Assembly: GCF_002332425.1 (NCBI RefSeq)
Contig: NZ_NRGS01000010.1
Span: 1-64,000, forward strand
Direction: 5' to 3'
Length of the DNA: 64,000 nt
Source of the DNA: Brachybacterium alimentarium
Lineage (GTDB): Bacteria; Actinomycetota; Actinomycetes; Actinomycetales; Dermabacteraceae
Part shown: positions 17,822-25,673 of the stretch, in pieces
Position numbering within the stretch: position 1 is the stretch's first letter
How the letters are laid out: each line of letters opens with the position of its first letter
Program-made: the position numbers and the translations under genes
The notes under the pieces: generated by a model
Databases searched by the model: none
Told to the model about the DNA's origin: nothing
What the model saw: only the letters and a program-made list of their open reading frames with translations

Positions 17822-18916
17822 ATGCCCGCAGTGCGTCTCAGCGATGTCGCCCAGGATGCCGGGGTCTCCCTGGCCACCGCGTCCCGCGTGCTCAACGGCT
17901 CGGCCCGGGTGCCCGGCAAGGCCGTCGCCGAGAAGGTGGAGGCCTCCGCCGCGCGGCTCGGCTACGTGCCCAACGCCCAGGCACAGGCGCTGGCCCGTTC
18001 CCGCTCGGGCCTGATCGGTCTGGTCGTGCACGACATCGCCGACCCGTACTTCGCGACCATCGCCCGCGAGGTCCAGCAGCAGGTCTTCGCCTCGCAGTCG
18101 CAGGTGCTGCTCACCCAGACCGATCGCGAGATCGACACCGAGGTGCGTGCACTGCGTTCCCTCATCGCCCAGCAGGTCGATGCCCTCGTGCTGGTGGGCT
18201 CGCATCGCTACGGCAACGACTCCGACGCCGCGATCAGCACGCTGCTGGAGGGCTTCGCCCGCAACGGCGGCAAGGTGGTCGGCATGGGCCAGTCGGTGGG
18301 CGTGGGCCGCACCATCGTGCCGGACAACGCCGCCGCGGCCCATGAGCTCGCCACCGCGCTGATCGTCGAGGGTCACCGGCGCTTCGCCGTGGTCCAGGGC
18401 ATCGCCGGGATCCCGTCGGCCGGCTCGCGCACCGGCGGCTTCGTCGCCGCCCTCACCGAGGCGGGCATCGAGCCCGAGCTGAGCATCGAGGCGGGCCTGA
18501 CCCGCGACGGCGGCTACGAGCTGGCCGAGCGGATCGAGGAGCACCTCGAGACCGCCGCCGCCGACGACGCACCGCTGTGCGTGTTCGCCCCAGCGGACGT
18601 CATGGCCCTCGGCGCGCTCGGCGAGCTGCGCCGCCGCGGGATCTCCGTGCCCGGCCAAGTGGCCGTGGCGGGCTTCGGCGGGGTGCCCGACGGCGCCGAC
18701 TCCCACCCCACCCTGACCACGATCGCGCTGCCGTTGCACGACATGGCCCGCCAGGCCGTGGAGTGGGTGCTGGAGCACCCCGTCCAGGACGAGCAGGGCG
18801 GGGGCGACGAGCAGGGCGGGCAGCATGAGAACGCGGCCGACGACGCCATCACCGAGGTGCACGTGCGCGGCGACGTGCTGCTGCGCGAATCCACTGCCGT
18901 GGCCGCGAAGGCCTGA
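17822..18916 (+). CDS. LacI family transcriptional regulator
   Basis: Repressor of 364 residues. An N-terminal HTH reads VRLSDVAQDAGVSLATASRV with the hinge AQAQALARSRSGLIG, followed by a periplasmic-binding-like effector domain to about residue 330. A Gln/Gly-rich stretch (DEQGGGDEQGG) interrupts the C-terminal region. TAGGAG precedes ATG 17822; an in-frame upstream start at 17750 lacks a site. By position it should control the divergent sulfatase operon and the epimerase/dehydrogenase genes via the operator at 15819-15835. Confidence 0.9.
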   Translation: MPAVRLSDVAQDAGVSLATASRVLNGSARVPGKAVAEKVEASAARLGYVPNAQAQALARSRSGLIGLVVHDIADPYFATIAREVQQQVFASQSQVLLTQTDREIDTEVRALRSLIAQQVDALVLVGSHRYGNDSDAAISTLLEGFARNGGKVVGMGQSVGVGRTIVPDNAAAAHELATALIVEGHRRFAVVQGIAGIPSAGSRTGGFVAALTEAGIEPELSIEAGLTRDGGYELAERIEEHLETAAADDAPLCVFAPADVMALGALGELRRRGISVPGQVAVAGFGGVPDGADSHPTLTTIALPLHDMARQAVEWVLEHPVQDEQGGGDEQGGQHENAADDAITEVHVRGDVLLRESTAVAAKA

Positions 18917-18977
18917 CCGCCCCGACGTTCCGCGAATGCACGACCGATCCCCCTGGCGCTACCCGACGGCGAGACAC

Positions 18978-18996
18978 TAAGGTAAGGCTCACCTCA
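18978..18996. promoter_or_regulatory. DtxR/IdeR-type iron box
   Basis: TAAGGTAAGGCTCACCTCA matches 15 of 19 positions of the actinobacterial consensus TTAGGTTAGSCTAACCTAA. It lies 24 bases upstream of the siderophore-interacting protein start, so iron-loaded DtxR/IdeR should repress it. Confidence 0.85.
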
Positions 18997-19020
18997 TACC
19001 GCCTGCCCGTGGAGAGCCTC

Positions 19021-19767
19021 GTGACCACCGACTCGTCGAACCCGACGCGCACCAGTTCACCCCGACGCGGCGTCGACGGCGCCCTGATCAGGATGTGGGG
19101 CGGCAAGGATCTGCGGTTGCGGGTGATCGACCGCGAGGAGGTCGCAGAGAACTTCGTGCGACTGAAGGTCGATCTCGACGGGCTCCTGGCCCGCGACGCC
19201 GTCTACCCGACCTACTGGCTGCGTCTGTGGTTCACGACGCCTGCCGGCAAGGGCCACCAGCGCGGCTACACGCTCGTGGACCCCGACCCGGCCGAGGGCA
19301 CGGCCTGTATCGAGTTCTATCTCCACCCCGGCATCGCCTCGGACTGGGCGCGCGGCGCCACGGCGGGCGACGAGATCGACGCGACCGTGCTGAACGGCCG
19401 GAACCCGGTCGCGGAGACTCCGACACATCTGGTCATGGTGGGCGACGGCGCCTCCTACCCGGCGATCGCGGACACCCTGCGCCGCCTTCCCGAGGTTCCC
19501 GCGACCGTGCTCCTGGAGCGCGGATACGCCGACGACGAGCAGGTGCTCACGCTCCCCGCGCGCGAGGGGCTCAGCATGCGCTGGATCGACCGCGACGGAT
19601 CCCTCGTGCACACGGCGCTGGCGACCGCCGGGGCGGCCCCCACGGGGTCGACGTTCTTCGTCGCCCTCGAGGGAGCGCCCACCCGTGCGCTGACGTCCGG
19701 CCTGCGCAGGCAGCTGGCCGTCCCCAAGGAGCGGATCCACTCCCTGGCCTACTGGAAGAAGAGCTGA
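19021..19767 (+). CDS. Siderophore-interacting protein (ViuB-type ferric-siderophore reductase)
   Basis: FAD-dependent reductase that releases iron from imported ferric siderophores in the cytoplasm. The FAD-binding RGYTL motif follows a ferredoxin-reductase-like barrel; HPGIASDWA replaces the usual HxxxGPASxW; the C-terminal SIP domain ends in IHSLAYWKKS. About 248 residues, near normal. Two GTG starts are possible, 19009 and 19021; a GGAG site favours 19021. The iron box just upstream supports the role. It is a lone gene among sugar genes, convergent with an epimerase 7 bases away; no siderophore transporter is nearby. Confidence 0.9.
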   Translation: MTTDSSNPTRTSSPRRGVDGALIRMWGGKDLRLRVIDREEVAENFVRLKVDLDGLLARDAVYPTYWLRLWFTTPAGKGHQRGYTLVDPDPAEGTACIEFYLHPGIASDWARGATAGDEIDATVLNGRNPVAETPTHLVMVGDGASYPAIADTLRRLPEVPATVLLERGYADDEQVLTLPAREGLSMRWIDRDGSLVHTALATAGAAPTGSTFFVALEGAPTRALTSGLRRQLAVPKERIHSLAYWKKS

Positions 19768-19774
19768 CCTCCGC

Positions 19775-20641
19775 TCACGCGTACGGCAGCACGAGTTCCT
19801 CGTACCGCTGCCTCACGATGCCGATCGCCTCATGCGCGGGCGTCGCCCACACGTCCTCGTTGAAGATCTCGACCTCGATGTCGCCGGTGTACCCGGCGGC
19901 CTCGACCATCCGGGTGATCGCGGGGAAGTCGATGTAGCCGTCCCCCATGTAGCCGCGGGAGAACAGCGGCTCGGCGGCGAGCGGCAGGTTCCAGTCGCAC
20001 ACCTGGTAGCTGAAGAGCCGCCCGCTCCGCCCGGCCCGGGAGATGGCCTGCTCGAGCGTCGGGTCCCACCACACGTGATAGGTGTCCACGATGACGCCGA
20101 CGGCGTCGCTGCCGGTGCCCTCGGCGATGTCGAGCGCCTGGTCGAGGGTGGCGATCACGGCGCGGTCCGCGGTGAACATCGGGTGCATCGGCTCGAGCGA
20201 GAGGGTCACCCCGGCGGATTCCGCATAGGGGGCCAGCGTCGCGATGTTCTCGGCGACCCGGGCGCGGGCGCCGGCTATGTCCTTGTCCTCCTGCGTGATC
20301 CCGCCGACGACCATCACGAGCGTCGGCGCACCGAGTGCCGCGGTCTCGTCGATCGCCCGACGGTTCTCTTCCAGGGACGCGGCGCGTGCGGACTCGTCGG
20401 CCGCCGTGAGGAAGCCGCCGCGGCACAGGCTGCTCACGCGCAGGCCCGCGTCGTCCGCCCGTCGCTTCAGGGCGTCGACCCCGATCTCCTCGACGTCCTG
20501 GCGCCACAGGCCCACGGCCTCGATGTCGCGCGCTGCGGTGGCCTCGAGGAACTCCTGGATCGGGGTGCTGCGGCAGGTCCAGCGGTTGATCGACAGGCGC
20601 GGGGCCGCCAGCGAGGCATGGGGGGTGTGCGGGGTGTTCAT
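19775..20641 (-). CDS. Sugar phosphate isomerase/epimerase family protein
   Basis: AP-endonuclease-2-fold TIM barrel, 288 residues. Likely metal ligands are in LSLEPMHPM (Glu), GVIVDTYHVWWD (Asp, His), FSYQVCDW and GDIEVEIFNED (Glu). Last gene of a three-gene minus-strand operon with the DUF993 and Gfo/Idh genes; its start overlaps the DUF993 stop by four bases. Family members isomerise, epimerise or eliminate on keto-sugars; with the oxidoreductase this suggests processing of an oxidised sugar. The actual substrate is unknown. Confidence 0.85.
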   Translation of the reverse strand: MNTPHTPHASLAAPRLSINRWTCRSTPIQEFLEATAARDIEAVGLWRQDVEEIGVDALKRRADDAGLRVSSLCRGGFLTAADESARAASLEENRRAIDETAALGAPTLVMVVGGITQEDKDIAGARARVAENIATLAPYAESAGVTLSLEPMHPMFTADRAVIATLDQALDIAEGTGSDAVGVIVDTYHVWWDPTLEQAISRAGRSGRLFSYQVCDWNLPLAAEPLFSRGYMGDGYIDFPAITRMVEAAGYTGDIEVEIFNEDVWATPAHEAIGIVRQRYEELVLPYA

Positions 20642-21915
20642 GCGGTGGCTCCGTCCAGGATCGGGATGTCATAGCCGGCCAGACGCAGCATCGCGTGCCA
20701 GCGCTCGGCGGCCAGCGCCGGGTCCTCGAGGTTGCCGGTGGTGGCGGCGAGCTCGATGGCGCGCGAGAGGTGCGGGAGGCTGCGGGCGGAATGCATGCCG
20801 CCCACCATCGTGAACGCCCTCTGGTGACCGTTGAGCCAGGCCAGGAAGGCGACGCCGGTCTTGTAGTGGAAGGTGGGCGTGGAGAACACGTGCCGGCCCA
20901 GCTCCTCGGAGGCATCCAGGATGCGTCGTGCCTCCTCGGGGTCGCCGGCGTCCAGCGCCTGCACCGCGGCCGACGCCGCCGGGGCGGTCGCCGCGAAGGC
21001 GCCGAGCAGGGCGTCGGAGTACTCGCCGGGCACCTGCGCCGCGCCGGGTTCGGTGGTGCCGGTGCCGTCGCCCACGATGAGATGGGAGAAGTGGAAGTCG
21101 TCGCCGGTGAGCATCCGCACGCCGGCCGGGAGCTTTTCGCGCACGGCGATCTCGGCGGCGTCGTCCAGCAGGCTCATCTTCACGCCGCGGATCTTCGCCG
21201 GGTCCGCCTCGATGATCCGGAGCAGGGTCTTCGCGGCGACGCTCGTGTCGGCGTCTCCGAAATAACCCTCCAGCTGAGGATCGAAGGCGGTGCCCAGCCA
21301 GTGCAGCACGACGGGCTCGGTGGCGGCGTCCAGCACGCGGCGGTAGACGTCCTCGTACTCGGCGGCGCTGGTCGCGACGCGGGCCAGATGGCGGCTGGCC
21401 ATCAGCACCGCGCCCGCGCCCGTGGCCTCGGTGGCCTCGAGCTGCTCGCGGTAGGCCTCGACGATCTGGTCCAGGCTGAGCTCGTGCTCGCTGCGCTGGT
21501 CGGTGGAGACCCCGGCGACGACGAGATCGCGCACGCCCGCCCCGTCGGGGAAGACCGCCGCGATCTGCGGGTCCTCCAGCGCCTCGCGGGCGGCGTCGGC
21601 CGTGCGGGCGATCAGCTCGCGGGTCGCGGCCGGGTCCAGGCCCATGTTGCGCTGGGCGGTGTCCATCGCGTCGGCCACCCCGAGGCCGCGCGACCACATG
21701 GTGCGCCGGAAGGCGAGCGTCGCGTCCCAGTCGATGTCCGCCGGGGCGCCGGGGGTGTTGTCGCCGTGCGCCTGCGGCACGACGTGCACGGCGGCGTAGA
21801 CCACGCGAGAGCGCAGCGGGGAGGTGGGACGCGCGAAGGCGGCCGCCTCGTCCACGGCGATCCGGCGCAGCGAGCCGTCCTCGTCCAGCAGGGTGAGCTG
21901 CAGTGCGTCGGTCAT
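20638..21915 (-). CDS. DUF993 family protein (dihydrodipicolinate synthase-like aldolase)
   Basis: A 425-residue protein of the DUF993 family, a divergent relative of class I aldolases of the DHDPS/NAL type. The candidate Schiff-base lysine is K246 in RGVKMSLLDD; VVLHWLGTAFDPQLEGYFGD and GVRMLTGDDFHFSHLIVGDG are further conserved barrel strands. GGAGG precedes the ATG, and the start is 2 bases after the oxidoreductase stop. The operon context implies cleavage of a keto sugar acid or keto-sugar. The reaction has not been established as far as I know. Confidence 0.85.
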   Translation of the reverse strand: MTDALQLTLLDEDGSLRRIAVDEAAAFARPTSPLRSRVVYAAVHVVPQAHGDNTPGAPADIDWDATLAFRRTMWSRGLGVADAMDTAQRNMGLDPAATRELIARTADAAREALEDPQIAAVFPDGAGVRDLVVAGVSTDQRSEHELSLDQIVEAYREQLEATEATGAGAVLMASRHLARVATSAAEYEDVYRRVLDAATEPVVLHWLGTAFDPQLEGYFGDADTSVAAKTLLRIIEADPAKIRGVKMSLLDDAAEIAVREKLPAGVRMLTGDDFHFSHLIVGDGTGTTEPGAAQVPGEYSDALLGAFAATAPAASAAVQALDAGDPEEARRILDASEELGRHVFSTPTFHYKTGVAFLAWLNGHQRAFTMVGGMHSARSLPHLSRAIELAATTGNLEDPALAAERWHAMLRLAGYDIPILDGATA

Positions 21916-21917
21916 GC

Positions 21918-23081
21918 TCAGGCCTCCGTCAGCGGGTCGAGCGAGATGCGGCGGCCCTCGGCCGAGCTGGTGAGACCGGCTTCGGCGAGGCGGACTCCGC
22001 GTGCGCCGGAGAGGAAGTCGAAGGGATACGAGGACCGCTCGACCCCCTCCGCCAGGTGGCGCAGGAAGTCCTCCCACTGCACCTTGAAGCCGTTGTCGAA
22101 CTGCTCGTTGTCGGGTACCTCGATCCAGTCGTCGTAGTAGTTGTGCGGATCCTTGACGTCGGGGTTCCACACCGGCTTCGGGGTCGCCTCACGCGGCTGG
22201 ATGTGTGCGCCGTGCAGCCCCACGACGGCCGAGCCCTTGGTGCCGTCGACCTGGAACTCGACCAGCTCGTCGCGGTGCACGCGCACGTCCCAGCTGGAGT
22301 TCATCTGCACGACGGTGCCGCCCTCGAGACGGAACACCCCGTAGGCCGCGTCATCGGCGGTCGCCGTGTACTGCTCGCCCTTCTCGTCCCAGCGCCGCCC
22401 GATGTGGGTGGCGGTCTGGGCGTAGACGTCCTCGATGCGGCCGAACAGCTCCTCGATGACGTAGTTCCAGTGCGGGAACATGTCTGCGACGATGCCGCCT
22501 CCGTCCTCGGTGCGGTAGTTCCAGGAGGGGCGCTGGGCCTCCTGCCAGTCGCCCTCGTAGACCCAGTACCCGAACTCGCCGCGCACGGAGAGGATCTCGC
22601 CGAAGAAGCCGGAGTCGATGAGGCGGCGCAGCTTGAGCAGGCCGGGGAGGTAGAGCTTGTCGTGCACGACGCCGTTGACGGTGCCGTGCTCCCTGGCCAG
22701 GCGCGCCAGCTCGAGCGCGTCCTCGAAGGATTCGGCGGTGGGCTTCTCGGTGTAGATGGCCTTGCCGGCAGCGATGGCCTTCTTGAGGTTCTCCACGCGC
22801 AGGTTCGTCACCAGCGCGTCGAAGTAGACCTCGTAGTCGTCGTTGTCCAGCGCCTCCTCCACGTCGGTGGTCCAGTTCGCCAGGCCGTGGCGCTCGGCGA
22901 CCGCGGCCAGCTTCTCCTCGTTGCGGCCCACCAGCAGCAGATCGGGGACCAGCCGGTCACCGTCGGCGAGCTCCACGCCGCCCTGCTCCTGGATCGCGAG
23001 CAGGGAGCGCACCAGGTGCTGGCGATACCCCATGCGGCCGGTGGCCCCGTTGACGATGATCCCGATCCTGCGTTCTGCCAT
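21918..23081 (-). CDS. Gfo/Idh/MocA family oxidoreductase
   Basis: NAD(P)-dependent sugar dehydrogenase, 387 residues. Rossmann region RIGIIVNGATGRMGYRQH, the diagnostic YTEKPTAESF strand, and a C-terminal alpha/beta domain with MFPHWNYVIEELFG, where His is the expected catalytic base. An AGGAG site precedes the ATG at 23081; the longer open frame upstream runs into the promoter. It is the first gene of the operon with DUF993 and epimerase. Two LacI-type palindromes lie in the 274-bp gap shared with the GH95 gene. Confidence 0.88.
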   Translation of the reverse strand: MAERRIGIIVNGATGRMGYRQHLVRSLLAIQEQGGVELADGDRLVPDLLLVGRNEEKLAAVAERHGLANWTTDVEEALDNDDYEVYFDALVTNLRVENLKKAIAAGKAIYTEKPTAESFEDALELARLAREHGTVNGVVHDKLYLPGLLKLRRLIDSGFFGEILSVRGEFGYWVYEGDWQEAQRPSWNYRTEDGGGIVADMFPHWNYVIEELFGRIEDVYAQTATHIGRRWDEKGEQYTATADDAAYGVFRLEGGTVVQMNSSWDVRVHRDELVEFQVDGTKGSAVVGLHGAHIQPREATPKPVWNPDVKDPHNYYDDWIEVPDNEQFDNGFKVQWEDFLRHLAEGVERSSYPFDFLSGARGVRLAEAGLTSSAEGRRISLDPLTEA

Positions 23082-23173
23082 GTGTCCGTGCTCCTGTGGT
23101 TCGTGTGGGTCGCCCGGGTCCCGGGCGGCGGCTCGGCGGCGCACGCGGTCTGCGTCGACCGCTGCCATCCTGA

Positions 23174-23187
23174 GGCAACCGCTTTCC
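23174..23187. promoter_or_regulatory. LacI-type operator candidate 1 (oxidoreductase/GH95 gap)
   Basis: GGCAACCGCTTTCC has a central CG and matching GG/CC and AA/TT arms. It is about 93 bases upstream of the oxidoreductase start. Confidence 0.5.
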
Positions 23188-23221
23188 TGGGATCCAGTCA
23201 AGCATGTTCGGCGCGTGCGGG

Positions 23222-23231
23222 CAAGCGCTTG
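23222..23231. promoter_or_regulatory. LacI-type operator candidate 2 (oxidoreductase/GH95 gap)
   Basis: CAAGCGCTTG is a perfect 10-bp palindrome containing AAGCGCTT, the core of many LacI/GalR operators. With the site at 23174 it may form a two-site control region for the divergent genes. Confidence 0.55.
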
Positions 23232-23248
23232 TCGGAGCGGACACACCC

Positions 23249-23277
23249 TCGACACCTCCCACCCTCAGACCTAGGAT
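23249..23277 (+). promoter_or_regulatory. Candidate promoter of the GH95 gene
   Basis: TCGACA (23249-23254) and TAGGAT (23272-23277) are spaced 17 bases apart, near the housekeeping sigma consensus, about 78 bases before the GH95 ATG. The palindrome at 23222 lies directly upstream. Confidence 0.4.
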
Positions 23278-23355
23278 GATTCGCAGCGGCGAGCAGTCCT
23301 CCCCGCTCTGCGAGCACCGCACCCCTACCGCTCCCGCTCCCGCAAGGACGCCCCC

Positions 23356-25581
23356 ATGTCATCGAGCACGCTCATCCGCCGTTCCTGCCCCGCCACCCGC
23401 TGGCTCGAGGCGCTCCCGCTCGGCAATGGTCGGATCGGTGCGATGGTCTGGGGCGATCCCGAACGGGCTCGCTTCAGCCTCAACGAGTCCACGCTGTGGT
23501 CCGGCTCCCCCACCACCACGCAGCACTGGAACACCTCCGCCGAGGACGCGACGGGGATCCGCGAGCGGGCTCGGGCGCAGTTCCTCGCCGGGCAGGTCGC
23601 CGAGGCGCAGGCGACGCTCGAGGGGCTCGGCTCCTCCTGGTCACAGGCCTACCAGCCGGTCGGAGAGCTAGTCGTGGCGACCACCGGCGACGTCGGCGAC
23701 GGCGGCGAACGCGCCCTCGATCTCGCCCGTGCGGAGCACTCGGTCCGCACGGAGGCCGGCGAGCACCTGACCTTCGTGAGCGTGGCCGACGACGTCCTGG
23801 TGCACGCGGCGCCCGTCGCCCCGGGCGCCCCGACGGCGCTCGAGTTCACCTCGCCCCTGGTGGAGGAGCGGCGGCAGGTCGATGAGCACGGGCTCACCAC
23901 GGTGCTGCGCGCCCCGTCGGACGGCGTCCCCACCCGCCACGACGACATGGCCGAGCTCGCCTGGGATCCCGCGGGCGCGAGCCGCGCCGCGGTCGTCGTG
24001 CGCACGCGCGTCGAGCACGGACGGCTGCTCGTCGTCTGCGCGATCGCCACCACCTGGCAGGGGCTCGGCGAGCAGCCGGACCGTCCCGTCGCCGAGGCGC
24101 TCACGGACGCGACCGCGCAGGCGGAGGCCGCGCTGGTCCGCGGCGAGCGCGAGCTGCGTCAGCGGCACGAGGGAACCCCGCTGCCGGGAGCGGACGCCGT
24201 CGGCCTCGAGCTGACCGGCTCCGCCAAGTCCGAGCTGCTGTCCACCATGTTCGCCTACGGTCGCCATCTGCTCGCGGCCTCGTCCCGAGCGGGGCTGCCG
24301 CCCGCGAACCTGCAGGGCATCTGGAACCAGCAGGTGCTCGCGCCGTGGAACTCGAACTACACGGTGAACATCAACCTGGAGATGAACCACTGGGCCGCAG
24401 GCGTCGCGCACGTCCCCGGGGCCGCCGAGGCGCTCGAGGGCTACGTCGCGATGCTCCGGCAGGCCGGCCGGGAGACCGCCCGGCGCCTGTACGGGGCACG
24501 CGGCTGGACCGTGCACCACAACTCCGACCCCTGGGGGTACACCGATCCGGTCGCGGGCGACCCGAAGTGGGCGACCTGGCCGATGGGCGGGCTGTGGCTC
24601 GAGCGCGAGCTCGACTCGCTCGCCTCCTTCAGCGGCGAGGACCCTGCCGTGCTCGCCGAGCACCGTCTGCCGGCCCTGCGGGAGGCTGCGACCTTCGCCC
24701 TGGACCTGCTGCACGAGGGGCCGGACGGCACGCTGGTCACCTTCCCCTCCACCTCGCCGGAGAACGAGTGGATCACGACCGACGGGGCCCCCGTCGCACT
24801 CACCGAGAGCTCCGGGATGGACCGGTGGCTGCTGCGCGAGGTCTTCGAGTCCCTCGTCGCAAAGGCCGAGCTGCTGGGCGTCACGGATGACGACGTGGTG
24901 CGCCGAGCGGCCGCCGCGCTCACGCGGATCCCCGGCCCGCGGATCGGGGCCGACGGCCGCATCCTGGAGTGGCACCGGGACGGTGCGGACGAGGTCGAGC
25001 CAGCCCATCGCCATGTCTCCCACCTGGGATTCGAGTACCCCGGCGCACAGCACCTCGCCCCGGAGCTGTCGGAGGCGGTGACCGCGTCGATGGAGGCCCG
25101 TGGCGACGAGGCCACCGGCTGGTCCCTCGCCTGGAAGACCTCGCTGTGGGCGCGCCTGCATCGCCCCGACAAGGTCCAGGACCTGCTGCAGCTGTTCCTG
25201 CGGCCCGCCGAGACCGAGGCCGGCGAGCGCAGCGGGCTCTACCCGAACCTGTTCTCGGCCCATCCCCCGTTCCAGATCGACGGCAACATCGGCATCGTCG
25301 CGGCGATCGCCGAATGCCTGATCCAGAGCCATCGCAGGGAGATCGAGCTGCTGCCGGCCCCGGCTCCGATCCTGGCGACCGGCTCCGTGCGCGCCCTGCG
25401 TGCCCGACCCGGCGTGGAGGTCGACATGGCCTGGAGCGATGGCGCGCTCACCGCCCTGAGCCTGCGCGCCGTCGGCCCGGGCGCGCTGGGCACGCACCGG
25501 ATACGTCTCGGGGAACGTGCGATGACCATCGACCTGCCCGACACGCAGACGGTGGAGGTCGACGTCGCGGCACTGCGCTGA
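23356..25581 (+). CDS. GH95 family glycoside hydrolase (alpha-L-fucosidase/galactosidase type)
   Basis: Inverting alpha-L-fucosidase-family enzyme, 741 residues with no signal peptide. An N-terminal beta-sandwich starts at RWLEALPLGNGRIGAMVWG; the (alpha/alpha)6 barrel carries NLQGIWNQQVLAPWNSNY. N338 and N340 (TVNINLEMNHW), E469 (STSPENEW) and D642 (FQIDGNIG) have the order and approximate spacing of the catalytic N421, N423, E566 and D766 known from Bifidobacterium AfcA. GH95 acts on alpha-1,2-L-fucose or alpha-L-galactose ends; in this genome the target could be xyloglucan, rhamnogalacturonan II or a sulfated fucan. It is divergent from the oxidoreductase/DUF993 operon, which may use the released sugar. 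Confidence 0.9.
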   Translation: MSSSTLIRRSCPATRWLEALPLGNGRIGAMVWGDPERARFSLNESTLWSGSPTTTQHWNTSAEDATGIRERARAQFLAGQVAEAQATLEGLGSSWSQAYQPVGELVVATTGDVGDGGERALDLARAEHSVRTEAGEHLTFVSVADDVLVHAAPVAPGAPTALEFTSPLVEERRQVDEHGLTTVLRAPSDGVPTRHDDMAELAWDPAGASRAAVVVRTRVEHGRLLVVCAIATTWQGLGEQPDRPVAEALTDATAQAEAALVRGERELRQRHEGTPLPGADAVGLELTGSAKSELLSTMFAYGRHLLAASSRAGLPPANLQGIWNQQVLAPWNSNYTVNINLEMNHWAAGVAHVPGAAEALEGYVAMLRQAGRETARRLYGARGWTVHHNSDPWGYTDPVAGDPKWATWPMGGLWLERELDSLASFSGEDPAVLAEHRLPALREAATFALDLLHEGPDGTLVTFPSTSPENEWITTDGAPVALTESSGMDRWLLREVFESLVAKAELLGVTDDDVVRRAAAALTRIPGPRIGADGRILEWHRDGADEVEPAHRHVSHLGFEYPGAQHLAPELSEAVTASMEARGDEATGWSLAWKTSLWARLHRPDKVQDLLQLFLRPAETEAGERSGLYPNLFSAHPPFQIDGNIGIVAAIAECLIQSHRREIELLPAPAPILATGSVRALRARPGVEVDMAWSDGALTALSLRAVGPGALGTHRIRLGERAMTIDLPDTQTVEVDVAALR

Positions 25582-25673
25582 GTTCGCTCTCGAACAGCTC
25601 GCCTGAGTCCGACCGGCCGGTCTACCGCATCGGCCCGGACGCGTCGCCCGTCGGCAGCCGGATCGATATGGGG

